A DNA stretch of 64,000 bases. It comes from G016756615 sp050958605 (lineage in GTDB: Bacteria > Pseudomonadota > Alphaproteobacteria > Rhizobiales > Rhizobiaceae). Shown one piece after another: positions 22,679 to 31,285 of the stretch. Made by a program: the position numbers and the translations under genes. Numbering within the stretch: the stretch's first letter is position 1; each line of letters starts with the position of its first letter. The notes below the pieces were generated by a model. That model was not told the origin of the DNA. It was given only the letters and a program-made list of their open reading frames with translations, and did not search any database. The stretch spans positions 434,001 through 498,000 of the forward strand of contig NZ_JBJHDO010000005.1 of assembly GCF_050958605.1 (NCBI RefSeq). Reading direction: 5' to 3'.

Positions 22679-23613
22679 CTCGCCTCGTCGTCAGCCACTA
22701 CATGCCCGCCGATCACGGTACGCATGTGGATTTCATTGTCCCCTGGACGCTAAGGGTGCAAGCCGCCTGTCCGTCGCTCGAATTCGAGCTGCATTGCGAA
22801 GGGCACGAATACGGACTGCTCGAGAATCAGTTCAGCCAGGTTTCGACCGGTGTCGTCGATATCGCGCATTCACCGGCGGCTCTGCCCGCAGGCCGTTTTC
22901 CGCTGACGAATCTGATGAACATGCCGTTCCTCGTCGAAGATTCGCAGCAGGCGAGCGACCGCCTGTGGGCGGCCCACCCCCTCTATCTCGAAGAAGAGTT
23001 CAGGCCGCTCCGCGTTCTTGCGCTGCATGCCGACAGCGGCGGCGTTCTTCACATGCGTGACACGGAGATCAGGTCGCTCGACGATCTTGCGGGCAAGCGT
23101 ATCCGCACTCCCGCGGGCGCGATCGCCGATGCCATTTCTGTAATTGGCGCCGAGCCCGTACACCTGCTTCCGCCTGCCATAGGCAAGGCGGCGCGGGCCG
23201 GCGAGATCGATGGCGCCATCATGGCATGGGACGTCCTCGCCTATACCCAGACGCAAGATATTTTCCGGCATCATTACGAAGATATCTTCTATGTCTCGCC
23301 GCTCTATCTGGTGATCAACCCGGACAGCCACGCCCGGCTGACCGATGAGGAGCGGCAAGCGCTACACGGCCATTCCGGCGCCGATTTGACCAGACGATTT
23401 GGCGCGTTCTGGAGATCGTGGTCTGCTCCTGGCCGGGCCCTTGCCCAGGGGAAAGGGCATAGTCTCGACCGGCTTCCATCTTCCGTGCTGTCCGGTTTGC
23501 GCACCGCGGCGGCGGCGGGCACCAAACGTCACGTTGACCGGTTGATCGGCGAAGGGCTCGGCAAGGCGCCGGACCTTATCGACATATTTTCTGGACGAAG
23601 CGAGCGCCGTTAG
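22675..23613 (+). CDS. DctP-like solute-binding protein lacking a signal peptide
   Basis: 312 residues with the TRAP DctP fold: VVSHYMPADHGTHVDFIVPW, FPLTNLMNMPFLVEDSQQAS, LDDLAGKRIRTPAGAIADAI and DGAIMAWDVLAYTQTQDIFR. The start (MTRLVVSHYM) falls exactly where mature DctP proteins begin; there is no hydrophobic leader and no room for one, because the ATG overlaps the preceding stop (ATGA at 22675). No DctQ/M genes accompany it. It may be a cytoplasmic binding protein, chaperone or enzyme that has kept the fold. Confidence 0.8.
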   Translation: MTRLVVSHYMPADHGTHVDFIVPWTLRVQAACPSLEFELHCEGHEYGLLENQFSQVSTGVVDIAHSPAALPAGRFPLTNLMNMPFLVEDSQQASDRLWAAHPLYLEEEFRPLRVLALHADSGGVLHMRDTEIRSLDDLAGKRIRTPAGAIADAISVIGAEPVHLLPPAIGKAARAGEIDGAIMAWDVLAYTQTQDIFRHHYEDIFYVSPLYLVINPDSHARLTDEERQALHGHSGADLTRRFGAFWRSWSAPGRALAQGKGHSLDRLPSSVLSGLRTAAAAGTKRHVDRLIGEGLGKAPDLIDIFSGRSERR

Positions 23614-23644
23614 CGGCTCGGTCATGCAAGAAAGGGAACGCGCG

Positions 23645-24715
23645 ATGCCGCACTATCCGACGTGGGACGAAACATTTCGAGGCAAGGTCTGGCGGACGAC
23701 GCATTTTCCTCGGATCGAGGAAGACATGCCGACTTTTCTGGGAGTGCGTCACGCACTTACGGAAGAGGATATACAGGGCGCGGATGTTGTCATCATAGGC
23801 GCGCCTTTCGTTGCCGGCTGGGGACAGAAATACAGCGGGGTCGACAAGAAGGAGTGGATTTCCGCGACGCGCCGTGTGCGGCAGCAGTCGATCCGCTACC
23901 GGTCAGGCTACATCCAGGATTTCGATCTCGATGTCTTCGAACATCTCAAGGTCGTCGATTTCGGTGATGCCGATATTCCTGTCGAGACAAGCTATGACGG
24001 GCGCGCCGAAAAAATTCTCGAGGCACAGGAAGCGACGATGATCAAGGTGCGGGCAGCGCTGAAAGCTGGCGCGGTACCAATTGTCATCGGTCAGAATTCG
24101 CCTTGCGGGTCCTATGCTGTCGGGCGTCCAATCGCCGAGACATTTGAAGGCAAGGTCGGCATGGTCAGTCTCGACACCCACTGGGACGCCTGGCCTTATG
24201 ATTGGGCGACCATGAGCGAACATGTCGCGGGATCCACCAACTGGAAAGACAAGCTGTACCGCGACTGCCCGAACTTCTCGATGGCGCACCTGGTAGAAAT
24301 CGGCGAGCGGGGGATGCTTGAGGATCCAGCGACGATCCGGCGCTTCGTAAAGGCGGGGACGGATTTCATTCCGATGTGGCGCCTGCGCACCGAGCTCGGC
24401 ATCGAAGGGACGGTCAAGGCGCTCGACAGGGCGTTCGACGGCACTAGCGCCGTATATGCGCATTTCGACATGGATGTTTTGGGCGGCGCCGGTCCGAGCG
24501 AGGGCGATATTCTGGGGGAGCTGGCCGAGCCCATTGGAATGACAGACTACGAGGCGATCCGCCTTGGCCATGAGGTGGGACTACGCGGAGCAAATGGTCT
24601 CTCGTTCATCTGTATCCCGCCCGGATCGGCCGTTACCTACCGCGTTATCGTGTATGTGATGATGTACTTCATGGCAGGGCTGGCGAAGCGCAAGATCGCT
24701 TCGCGCGGCACCTGA
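23645..24715 (+). CDS. Atypical ureohydrolase (arginase/agmatinase superfamily)
   Basis: 356 residues. VSLDTHWDAW keeps the D-x-H-x-D manganese motif and AHFDMDVLGGAGPSEG keeps D-x-D, but the usual GGDHS block is replaced by VIGQNSPCGSY, losing one histidine ligand, and SxDxDxxDP is altered. An N-terminal extension of about 40 residues (PHYPTWDETFRGKVWRTTHF) precedes the fold. Canonical relatives release urea from guanidino compounds. Here the substrate, and even the activity, is uncertain. The start at 23645 has GGGA upstream. Confidence 0.75.
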   Translation: MPHYPTWDETFRGKVWRTTHFPRIEEDMPTFLGVRHALTEEDIQGADVVIIGAPFVAGWGQKYSGVDKKEWISATRRVRQQSIRYRSGYIQDFDLDVFEHLKVVDFGDADIPVETSYDGRAEKILEAQEATMIKVRAALKAGAVPIVIGQNSPCGSYAVGRPIAETFEGKVGMVSLDTHWDAWPYDWATMSEHVAGSTNWKDKLYRDCPNFSMAHLVEIGERGMLEDPATIRRFVKAGTDFIPMWRLRTELGIEGTVKALDRAFDGTSAVYAHFDMDVLGGAGPSEGDILGELAEPIGMTDYEAIRLGHEVGLRGANGLSFICIPPGSAVTYRVIVYVMMYFMAGLAKRKIASRGT

Positions 24716-24728
24716 CCAGCGGGATTTT

Positions 24729-24757
24729 CGGCGAGGCAGCGTCGAGCCGCCTCGCCG
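24729..24757 (+). terminator. Hairpin after the ureohydrolase gene
   Basis: CGGCGAGGC at 24729-24737 pairs exactly with 24749-24757 over an 11-base loop, 13 bases beyond the stop at 24715. There is no T-run. It likely ends or weakens the first transcript of the cluster. Confidence 0.5.
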
Positions 24758-24781
24758 CGTCAAGCAGTCGCTTTCACGTCA

Positions 24782-24816
24782 GTCAAGTTACTTGCCTAAA
24801 ATGAATGTCACTTGAC
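24782..24816. promoter_or_regulatory. Putative operator pair (sites 2 and 3)
   Basis: GTCAAGTTAC at 24782-24791 and GTCACTTGAC at 24807-24816 are inverted to each other with one mismatch, 25 bases apart. The second is identical to site 1 beside the XRE-cupin gene, and its TTGACT can serve as a -35 box. This suggests a second regulated promoter for the downstream gene and ABC operon. Confidence 0.5.
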
Positions 24817-24950
24817 TTATGCTGCATGCCGATGCAGAAGAATTGTCGCAGGCCGATGGCTGGATGAGTTTGTCCGAATGGCTGTGTCGGGGAGTGGTGA
24901 CACTCGAATTGCCCGCCCATGCCTGGAAAAATGTAAGGTGAGGGGCTGCC

Positions 24951-25868
24951 GTGTCAGCAGATGTTCTTCTCGTCGTAAATGTCGACAGCGATCCAGATCC
25001 TGTGTCTACCTACCAGGAAGACGCGAGCGTTCTCGCCAAATACTCGCGCATGCGCGAGATAATCGGCACTCATGCCGGTGGTGCCGCCGCTTGGACGGTT
25101 CTGACGGGATCCCTTTATCGTGACCGATTTTACCAGGACCCGTTTCTTCGGTTCTGGCGAGCACTGGTCGCCGACGGGGCTGATCTGGTGCTTCACCCGG
25201 AGGAGGATCTCTATGGCCCTGGGCCAGGCACGGGACCGGATTCGTGCAGCTATTATCATACCGGCCATATGCGTGACGTGATCCTGTCGCGAGCGCGCAA
25301 GATGCGTGATGCCGGGCTTGCGCTTTCGGCGTACCGGGGCGGCTATCATGGCTTCACAACCGACATAGGTAGCCTCCTCAAGGAAGCCGGAATCGGCATC
25401 GAGCTGTCGTGCGCTCCGGGGATCGTCTGGCCGGAAAAGGCTGCAGCCTGGGGAGATGCACCACTTTCCGCCTATTATATGTCGAGCGTCCGGCAGTCCG
25501 ACGTCGCGGGCGATGATGAGGTCGATCCGCTCTTCGAGATTCCCTGGGCGTGGGACGCAGTGGCGCCCGGCCTGTCTCGTCGGTTTGTGGTTGGCGAGAA
25601 CTACATGATCAACGAGTTCTCCAATCTCGAAGCCATGAAGCGTGTCTGGGATTCGGTCGTGCGCCGCGCGGCGGAGCGTGGTGAGCAGCAGACCGTGTCG
25701 ATGGTCTGTCATACGTACACGATGGGATTGCCCGAGTTCGAAGGGCGTCTGACTTCGATCCTCGACTATGTGCGCTCGAATGGCGGCGAGATCGTTTCTC
25801 CAACCCGCGCCAAAGCGATTTACGACGAACGTGCGTTTGGGAAGAAGCCAGAAAGGTCGGCTTCATAG
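24951..25868 (+). CDS. Divergent polysaccharide-deacetylase-like protein
   Basis: 305 residues beginning at GTG with GTGAGG just upstream. It starts VLLVVNVDSDPDPVSTYQED, where the first strand and an acidic pair sit as in NodB-fold enzymes. LHPEEDLYGPGPG, SAYRGGYHGF and MVCHTYTMGLPEFEGRL follow at the positions of the fold's His, Arg and final His motifs. Similarity is low, so a role as deacetylase or cyclic-amide hydrolase is an inference. It has no signal peptide. The operators upstream place it in the XRE-cupin regulon. Confidence 0.5.
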   Translation: MSADVLLVVNVDSDPDPVSTYQEDASVLAKYSRMREIIGTHAGGAAAWTVLTGSLYRDRFYQDPFLRFWRALVADGADLVLHPEEDLYGPGPGTGPDSCSYYHTGHMRDVILSRARKMRDAGLALSAYRGGYHGFTTDIGSLLKEAGIGIELSCAPGIVWPEKAAAWGDAPLSAYYMSSVRQSDVAGDDEVDPLFEIPWAWDAVAPGLSRRFVVGENYMINEFSNLEAMKRVWDSVVRRAAERGEQQTVSMVCHTYTMGLPEFEGRLTSILDYVRSNGGEIVSPTRAKAIYDERAFGKKPERSAS

Positions 25869-25877
25869 GCCGAAATA

Positions 25878-25902
25878 CCTCCCGCGAGCGACGATCGGGA
25901 GG
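25878..25902 (+). terminator. Intercistronic hairpin
   Basis: CCTCCCG at 25878-25884 pairs with CGGGAGG at 25896-25902, between the deacetylase-like gene and the ABC transporter. Without a T-run it may only stabilise or partition the transcript. Confidence 0.4.
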
Positions 25903-25936
25903 CATAGGAAATCACAAATAACAATGGGAGAACAAC

Positions 25937-26770
25937 ATGCGTAACGAGTTCTTTACGAGCATTGCTTTGGCAGGCCTCGCTATTCTTCCCGGAGTGTCGG
26001 TTGCGGGCGAGATACCGCAATCGATCCGCGATGCCGGCAAGCTGACGCTTGCTATCAACGCGACATTTCCTCCGATGGAATATGTCGACCCGGAAACCAA
26101 CACCTTCAAAGGACTGGATATCGACCTGGTCGACGCGGTCGCCGAGCGGCTCAAGCTGAAGGTGGAGCGCACCGACGGGCTGTTCAACCAGCTCATTCCC
26201 GCTCTTACCACCGGGCGAACCGATTTCATCCTCTCGGGCATGATCGACAATGAAGAGCGACGCGAGTCGATGGACTTCGTGAACTACATGAAGGCCGGCG
26301 CCCAGTTCTACGTCCTGACCGACAGCGAGTACAAGGAACCAATCGAGCTGTGCGGCAAGGCTGTCGGCACGATTCGCTCCGCAAGCTACCTTGGGATTCT
26401 CGAGCGTTGGAGCGCCGACAATTGTGTTGCGGCGGGTCTTGCCCCGATTGAGATCATCGGATCGGAGAGCTCCCCGGACGTTCGCCTGCAGCTTCGCCAG
26501 GGACGCGTCGTGGCAGGCGTCCAGGGGGGTGAAAGCATCCCCTTCACCAGCAAGCAGGAAGGTGGCGCCTATCGATTGATCGGCGATCCACTGATCACGG
26601 CCTATTACGGCGCGGCTTTCCGCAAGGAAGACTCTGCCTTCCGAGACGCGATCGCCGACGTGATTGAAGAGCTGATGGCGGACGGAACCTACAAGGCGAT
26701 CTTTGAAAAGTGGGAACTTACATCACACGCGCTGCCGCACGTGATGATCAACAGTGAGCCACGTAAGTGA
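25937..26770 (+). CDS. ABC transporter substrate-binding protein, polar amino acid family
   Basis: 277 residues. A signal peptide (MRNEFFTSIALAGLAILPGV, cleavage after SVAG) is followed by a family-3 binding protein: GKLTLAINATFPPMEYVDPE, FKGLDIDLVDAVAERL, TTGRTDFILSGMIDNEERRE and a C-terminal FRDAIADVIEELMADGTYKA. Such proteins bind amino acids or amino-acid-like ureides in the periplasm. GGGAG precedes the ATG. It overlaps the permease gene start by one base. Confidence 0.92.
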   Translation: MRNEFFTSIALAGLAILPGVSVAGEIPQSIRDAGKLTLAINATFPPMEYVDPETNTFKGLDIDLVDAVAERLKLKVERTDGLFNQLIPALTTGRTDFILSGMIDNEERRESMDFVNYMKAGAQFYVLTDSEYKEPIELCGKAVGTIRSASYLGILERWSADNCVAAGLAPIEIIGSESSPDVRLQLRQGRVVAGVQGGESIPFTSKQEGGAYRLIGDPLITAYYGAAFRKEDSAFRDAIADVIEELMADGTYKAIFEKWELTSHALPHVMINSEPRK

Positions 26771-27645
26771 TGAATTCGCCGCAGCGCGCTTTCGGCAATC
26801 AGGTCCCGGCGATGCCGGGACCTTTCGACAAAATCTCCGACTATCATATCGTCGCGCGCCCTCAGTTCGGGCGTTGGGTTTCCGGTACGCTGATCATCGT
26901 CATCCTGGGGATGATCGGCTACGCCTTCGCGAACGGAAAAATCGAGTGGGAGTACTTCTGGCGGTTTATGACCGTTCCAACCATCCTGGCGGGCGTGGCC
27001 AATACCGTTCTCCTCGCGATTCTCGCCATGATTGTCGGTGTCGTGCTCGGCACGATCTTCGCGATCATGCGCAGTTCCGACAATCCCATCATGCGATCTG
27101 TTGCCTTCGGCTATATCTGGCTGTTCCGGGGAACGCCCGTCCTGCTGCAGCTAATGCTCTGGTACAATTTGGCGCTCGTGTTCCCGACGGTCGGCATACC
27201 AGGCATATGGTCGATGCGCATGATCGATCTGATGAGCCCGTTCTGGGCCGCGCTTCTGGGCCTCGGTCTCAATCAGGGTGCCTATACCGCAGAGGTGATA
27301 CGCGCGGGCATGCTCTCCGTTGATGCGGGGCAGTATGAAGCTGCCAAGACGATCGGGATGACGCGGCTGAAGGCCTTGCGTCGCATCGTTCTGCCGCAAG
27401 CCATGCGCGTGGTCATTCCGCCGCTCGGCAACGAATTCATTCTCCTCGTTAAGACAACGTCGCTGGCGAGCGTCATCCAGTTCTCCGAGGTTATGTACAA
27501 CGCCGGAACGATTTACTACGCAAACGCACGCGTCGTGGAACTGCTGTTTGTTGCCGGTGCCTGGTATCTGATCCTGGTGTCCATCCTGACTTTGTTCCAG
27601 ATCCCGCTAGAGCGGCATTTTGCAAAGGGGAGCTCGCCCAGATGA
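26770..27645 (+). CDS. ABC transporter permease, polar amino acid family
   Basis: 291 residues with six predicted membrane segments. Motifs are the HAAT-type AILAMIVGVVLGTIFAIMRS, YIWLFRGTPVLLQLMLWYN, QGAYTAEVIRAGMLSVDAGQ and the EAA loop YEAAKTIGMTRLKALRRIVL. Only one permease is present, so it probably works as a homodimer. ATG at 26770 overlaps the preceding stop (TGATG). Confidence 0.92.
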   Translation: MNSPQRAFGNQVPAMPGPFDKISDYHIVARPQFGRWVSGTLIIVILGMIGYAFANGKIEWEYFWRFMTVPTILAGVANTVLLAILAMIVGVVLGTIFAIMRSSDNPIMRSVAFGYIWLFRGTPVLLQLMLWYNLALVFPTVGIPGIWSMRMIDLMSPFWAALLGLGLNQGAYTAEVIRAGMLSVDAGQYEAAKTIGMTRLKALRRIVLPQAMRVVIPPLGNEFILLVKTTSLASVIQFSEVMYNAGTIYYANARVVELLFVAGAWYLILVSILTLFQIPLERHFAKGSSPR

Positions 27646-28445
27646 CTGTCGCTGATTCAGCGCCCACGACGTCTGATAACGTGCAGCCTCTTCTGCGCAT
27701 CTGCAACGTCACCAAAAAATTCCAGGACTATGTCGCGCTGGACAATGTTTCGCTCACGGTTTCCAAGGGGGAGGTGGTCTGCCTTATCGGGGGGTCGGGT
27801 TCGGGAAAGACGACGCTGCTGCGATGCATCAACCGACTGCACGACATCAATGACGGTACGATCTGGCTAGAAGGCGAGCTGGTCGGATATCGTCAGGACG
27901 GTCAGAAACTTTATCCTTTGACAGAGAAGGAGACGGTTCGGCAACGCCTCAAGACCGGCATGGTGTTCCAGCGCTTCAACCTTTTCCCGCATATGACGGC
28001 ACTGCAGAACATTACTGAAGGCCCCGTGCAAGTGTTGAAGACGCCACGCCGGGACGCGGAAGCGACCGCGATGAAATTGCTCGAGCGTGTTGGTCTTGCC
28101 GCCAAGGCCGCGAGCTATCCGAGCCAACTGTCCGGTGGCCAGCAGCAGCGCGTCGCCATTGCGCGCGCGTTGGCAATGAACCCGAAGATCATGCTGTTTG
28201 ACGAGCCCACATCGGCTCTTGATCCGGAATTGGTGGGAGAAGTTTTGGCGGTCATGCGCGAACTTGCCCATTCCGGCATGACGATGGTAGTGGTGACACA
28301 CGAACTCGGCTTCGCCAGGGAAGTCGCCGATCGTGTCGTATTCATGGATCGAGGCGTCATTGTAGAGCAGGGTGATGCTGCGGACGTTCTTGTAGCGCCT
28401 CGCGAAGCGCGCACCCAGGCCTTCATTTCCGCTGTCATCGGTTAA
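27642..28445 (+). CDS. ABC transporter ATPase, polar amino acid family
   Basis: 267 residues: Walker A LIGGSGSGKTTLLRCIN, Q-loop MVFQRFNLFPHMTALQN, signature SGGQQQRVAIARAL, Walker B IMLFDEPTSALDPELVGEVL and the switch histidine VVVTHELGFAREVAD. It completes the three-gene importer. Its ATG overlaps the permease stop by four bases (ATGA). With the catabolic enzymes upstream it most likely imports their substrate. Confidence 0.94.
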   Translation: MTVADSAPTTSDNVQPLLRICNVTKKFQDYVALDNVSLTVSKGEVVCLIGGSGSGKTTLLRCINRLHDINDGTIWLEGELVGYRQDGQKLYPLTEKETVRQRLKTGMVFQRFNLFPHMTALQNITEGPVQVLKTPRRDAEATAMKLLERVGLAAKAASYPSQLSGGQQQRVAIARALAMNPKIMLFDEPTSALDPELVGEVLAVMRELAHSGMTMVVVTHELGFAREVADRVVFMDRGVIVEQGDAADVLVAPREARTQAFISAVIG

Positions 28446-28512
28446 CGCTCGCCCTGCACACAACAGGCCCAATCGGCTCCGGTCGGGGCGTGCGCTGGTC
28501 GGGCAGGGAGCA

Positions 28513-28600
28513 TTGCCGGTCCGCGAGCTTGTGCGGTGCGTCGCCCGCGATGTCCAAGCCGTTCATCGTGACGTGACGACGCTCGTCAACGCAGGCTCAT
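28513..28600 (+). pseudogene. Winged-helix (COG4190-like) regulator fragment
   Basis: The plus strand reads PVRELVRCVARDVQAVHRDV then TTLVNAG, close to the recognition segment of HVO_A0114/COG4190 antitoxin-like regulators. The sequence loses similarity on both sides and no full-length frame exists. The rest of the 28446-28889 gap shows nothing else. Confidence 0.45.
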
Positions 28601-28889
28601 CGATCGGACATTGCAACCACTTCGACCACGATGGGGCCCCGTTGCGTGGCCGCTGGCGTGGCTCTGATGTTGGCAAATCGCAGAATCAGAAGCTGCAGGC
28701 CGTTGGCGATGGACCTTGAGCAAAGACAACGGTGCGCCGGAAGCCGACGCTTAGCTCCGACATATTGAATGTCTAGATAGGGCCGAAAACGGACCAGCAG
28801 CTTCGATCCACAGGATGCGGAAGCAGGGAAGCGTGAGCAATGTCCATCAGCTATTGATGGACACTTGTCCGACCTGAGCGGTGCTGTGG

Positions 28890-29780
28890 CTATGAAACGC
28901 CGCTTGTTCCGAGCTGATAGGTCATTGTCCTCACCACATCCTGCGCGGGGCGCTTCTCACCCGCGAGCACCTCGAAATCGAGGTGGTTCTCAGGGGGAAC
29001 CACTGGACAGGTGACGAAGTTCGTGAACGCGCATGGCAGCGCAACCGCGTAATTGAAGTCGATCCAGTCGATGCGGGTGTTTGTATCATCCGTGAACTGC
29101 AGCTCGATGACACGGCCGGCACCATAGGTGATGGGGCCGCTGGTCTTATCGCGAATATGCGCCACGGGCTGCACGCCTGTCGCCGTGTCTTTGCCGATCA
29201 GCACGAGGCTATAACTCTTGCCTATGTGCTCGAAAGTGAATGCGCCTATGCGCGGCGTCGATTCACGCACGCCCGCTTCCACGGTTTCGGCCTCGAAGTC
29301 GGTGAGCTCACTCGGCATATAGACGCCGGGGAGGCGCCACGCGGGGTCATAATCGAAAGCGGTGACACCGGCATTCTCCGGGCGGGTCGCCTCGCGCGGG
29401 TCGCGCACGCGCACGCCATAAAGCGATTGGCCGTCATGCTTGCTGCGCAGGATCGTCTCGACCTCGTTCACGCCAAAGTAGACCGGCACACTGTTGCCGT
29501 GGCCATAGGTCTGGTTTCGGCCCGGGATGATTTCGACGGGCGCCGTGGGATACTCGCCGTTCACCGAAAGGTTCGGTCCCGAGGCAGGCGGGGTGAACAT
29601 GATCCGGCCCTCTTCAACGGACCAGGTACCGGGAAGCAGATCGAAACTGACGCCCTTGTCGTCCGCTTCCAGCCAGTACTGGGCAACCAGTGAAGTCCAG
29701 CCATACGGGCGGAACATCTTGGCGACATGAGCATAGCGCCATTCACGCCACTGGCCTTCCAAATGTTCTCTTGTGGGCAT
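28890..29780 (-). CDS. DUF1684 domain protein
   Basis: 296 residues, start MPTREHLEGQWREWRYAHVA set by GGGAG eight bases upstream. The DUF1684 core is visible in the C-terminal half: AFDYDPAWRLPGVYMPSELT, then LVLIGKDTATGVQP and the closing IDWIDFNYAVALPCAFTNFV, CPVVPPENHLDFEVLAGEK. No signal peptide. The function of the family is unknown; members bind or hydrolyse small molecules in some models. Here it is the last gene of the leftward seven-gene operon, 22 bases after the hydrolase gene. Confidence 0.85.
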   Translation of the reverse strand: MPTREHLEGQWREWRYAHVAKMFRPYGWTSLVAQYWLEADDKGVSFDLLPGTWSVEEGRIMFTPPASGPNLSVNGEYPTAPVEIIPGRNQTYGHGNSVPVYFGVNEVETILRSKHDGQSLYGVRVRDPREATRPENAGVTAFDYDPAWRLPGVYMPSELTDFEAETVEAGVRESTPRIGAFTFEHIGKSYSLVLIGKDTATGVQPVAHIRDKTSGPITYGAGRVIELQFTDDTNTRIDWIDFNYAVALPCAFTNFVTCPVVPPENHLDFEVLAGEKRPAQDVVRTMTYQLGTSGVS

Positions 29781-29802
29781 GTTGGTCTCCCTTCCGAAGG
29801 AT

Positions 29803-31155
29803 TCAGGTGTCTGCTTGCGCATGAGAGTTCTGGTCGCTTTGAATGGCGGAGCCGGTAACCTCGTCGAGGAAGGCAAGTACGCCGCCCCAGGAGCCCTCAT
29901 CGGCTTTGGCATTGCCAGAGGGCGTGCCGCCATTGGTGTAGGGTACCTTCGAGACCGGGTGCTCGCGGCTCAGCTGCGTCGACGGTACGATTGGCAGGTT
30001 GATCGCGTGGCCGGCATTGTCGAAATCGAGATGACGGACCAAGTGAGGGTGGTCGTGGCGGCGGAGCGTCGAGACCACCATGCGGGAATAGAGACTGGAT
30101 GGCCATGCACGATCGTCGCGGCCCGAGATCAGCAGCACCGGTCCAGCGATGTTCTCGACCGGAATGCGCGCCCGCGCCGCCAGCGTGGTATCTTTCAGCC
30201 CCTCGAAGAAGACCGAATGGTGCCGGCTGGGCGGTGCGTCGCCGGCCCAGGGATGCCAATGCACAGCGCTGTTGTCTTGCCACAAATGCGGCAGGGAAAT
30301 GCCGCCTCTGGTCCAGGTCGCGCCTTGCCAGCCGCCACGCGCCGGATCGCCGGCGCCCTGGGCGCCATGGACCATGGCCCCCGGCACAAAGGCGATCACG
30401 GCGGAGACCAGATCCGGGAAGGTAGCGCCAAGGAGGAGAGCGAGCTCGCCGCCGCGCGACTGACCGCTGACCGCAACGAAGCCGTTTTTTGGCTGGAGCT
30501 CCCGGCGCGCCCAGCGCAGGCCGGTCTCAAGATACTCGAGCGGGGTTTCGGTGATGAAGGGCGACAGGCCCGGTGCCTTGAAATAGCCGAGCGCAAAGGC
30601 CTGATATCCGCGCGAAGCAAGGAGGGCTCCGCGCGGTTCGTTGATGCCGCCGCCGGAGCCGTTGAGCACCACCACGACCGGGTGAGGGCCTTGCCCCGCC
30701 GGCGTGAACAGCGTACCCACTAGACCGTCCTCGCGGATCTCTCGCCGCTTCACACCGGCTGCAGCGAAGCGCTGGTAGAGTTCGGCCTCGGCCTGGATGC
30801 CACAAGCGGTTTCAGCTGTCAGCGTCGTCTGAAGAGGCTCCATGACGTTGTCCGTAAAGAGCTCTTGACTCGTGCTGTCGACCGGTTGCTGACCCCAAAT
30901 CAGGCCCATTGCCGAGACTTCCGCATAATCGCCGCCGACGGGGGCGTCACGGGTCAGATCAACCACGCCATGCGCGTCGGCCACGAAGGTCGCCTGGCTC
31001 ATCCAGATCACGCCACGCGCTCGCTGGGTGCGGGCGGAGATGGCGACGATTTCGTCGGGAGACAGCCCGGAAAGGACCATTCGGCGCGGCTCGTCTATCA
31101 GGCCGTCGATAGGATCGATCGAAAAGACAGGGCTGGAAACAGGCTTGGTCGTCAT
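29803..31155 (-). CDS. BAAT-like acyl-CoA thioesterase/acyltransferase family hydrolase
   Basis: 450 residues. The N-terminal half is a beta-sandwich of the BAAT type (DEPRRMVLSGLSPDEIVAIS). The C-terminal half is an alpha/beta hydrolase with the nucleophile elbow VSGQSRGGELALLLG (serine instead of the cysteine of mammalian BAAT), aspartate in LLISGRDDRAWPS and histidine in DFDNAGHAINLP. It cleaves or transfers acyl groups from CoA or amide-like substrates. The neighbouring dehydrogenase and importer suggest a carboxylate catabolic route, otherwise unidentified. Confidence 0.82.
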   Translation of the reverse strand: MTTKPVSSPVFSIDPIDGLIDEPRRMVLSGLSPDEIVAISARTQRARGVIWMSQATFVADAHGVVDLTRDAPVGGDYAEVSAMGLIWGQQPVDSTSQELFTDNVMEPLQTTLTAETACGIQAEAELYQRFAAAGVKRREIREDGLVGTLFTPAGQGPHPVVVVLNGSGGGINEPRGALLASRGYQAFALGYFKAPGLSPFITETPLEYLETGLRWARRELQPKNGFVAVSGQSRGGELALLLGATFPDLVSAVIAFVPGAMVHGAQGAGDPARGGWQGATWTRGGISLPHLWQDNSAVHWHPWAGDAPPSRHHSVFFEGLKDTTLAARARIPVENIAGPVLLISGRDDRAWPSSLYSRMVVSTLRRHDHPHLVRHLDFDNAGHAINLPIVPSTQLSREHPVSKVPYTNGGTPSGNAKADEGSWGGVLAFLDEVTGSAIQSDQNSHAQADT

Positions 31156-31285
31156 CTAGGTCACCATCTTTGCAGGCGGGTCGGTCAGCGTGGCCCTGTG
31201 TCACGACTGCCGGGTGGAGTCCCAGCTATGGAGGTCGCTGGCGTTTTGGCCGGAGCCATGCCGGTCCGCTGAAGCGAATGCGACA

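Noticed and set aside
23645..24715. Straight agmatinase (speB) assignment
   Set aside because: The GGDHS manganese motif is missing and the aspartate motif is altered.
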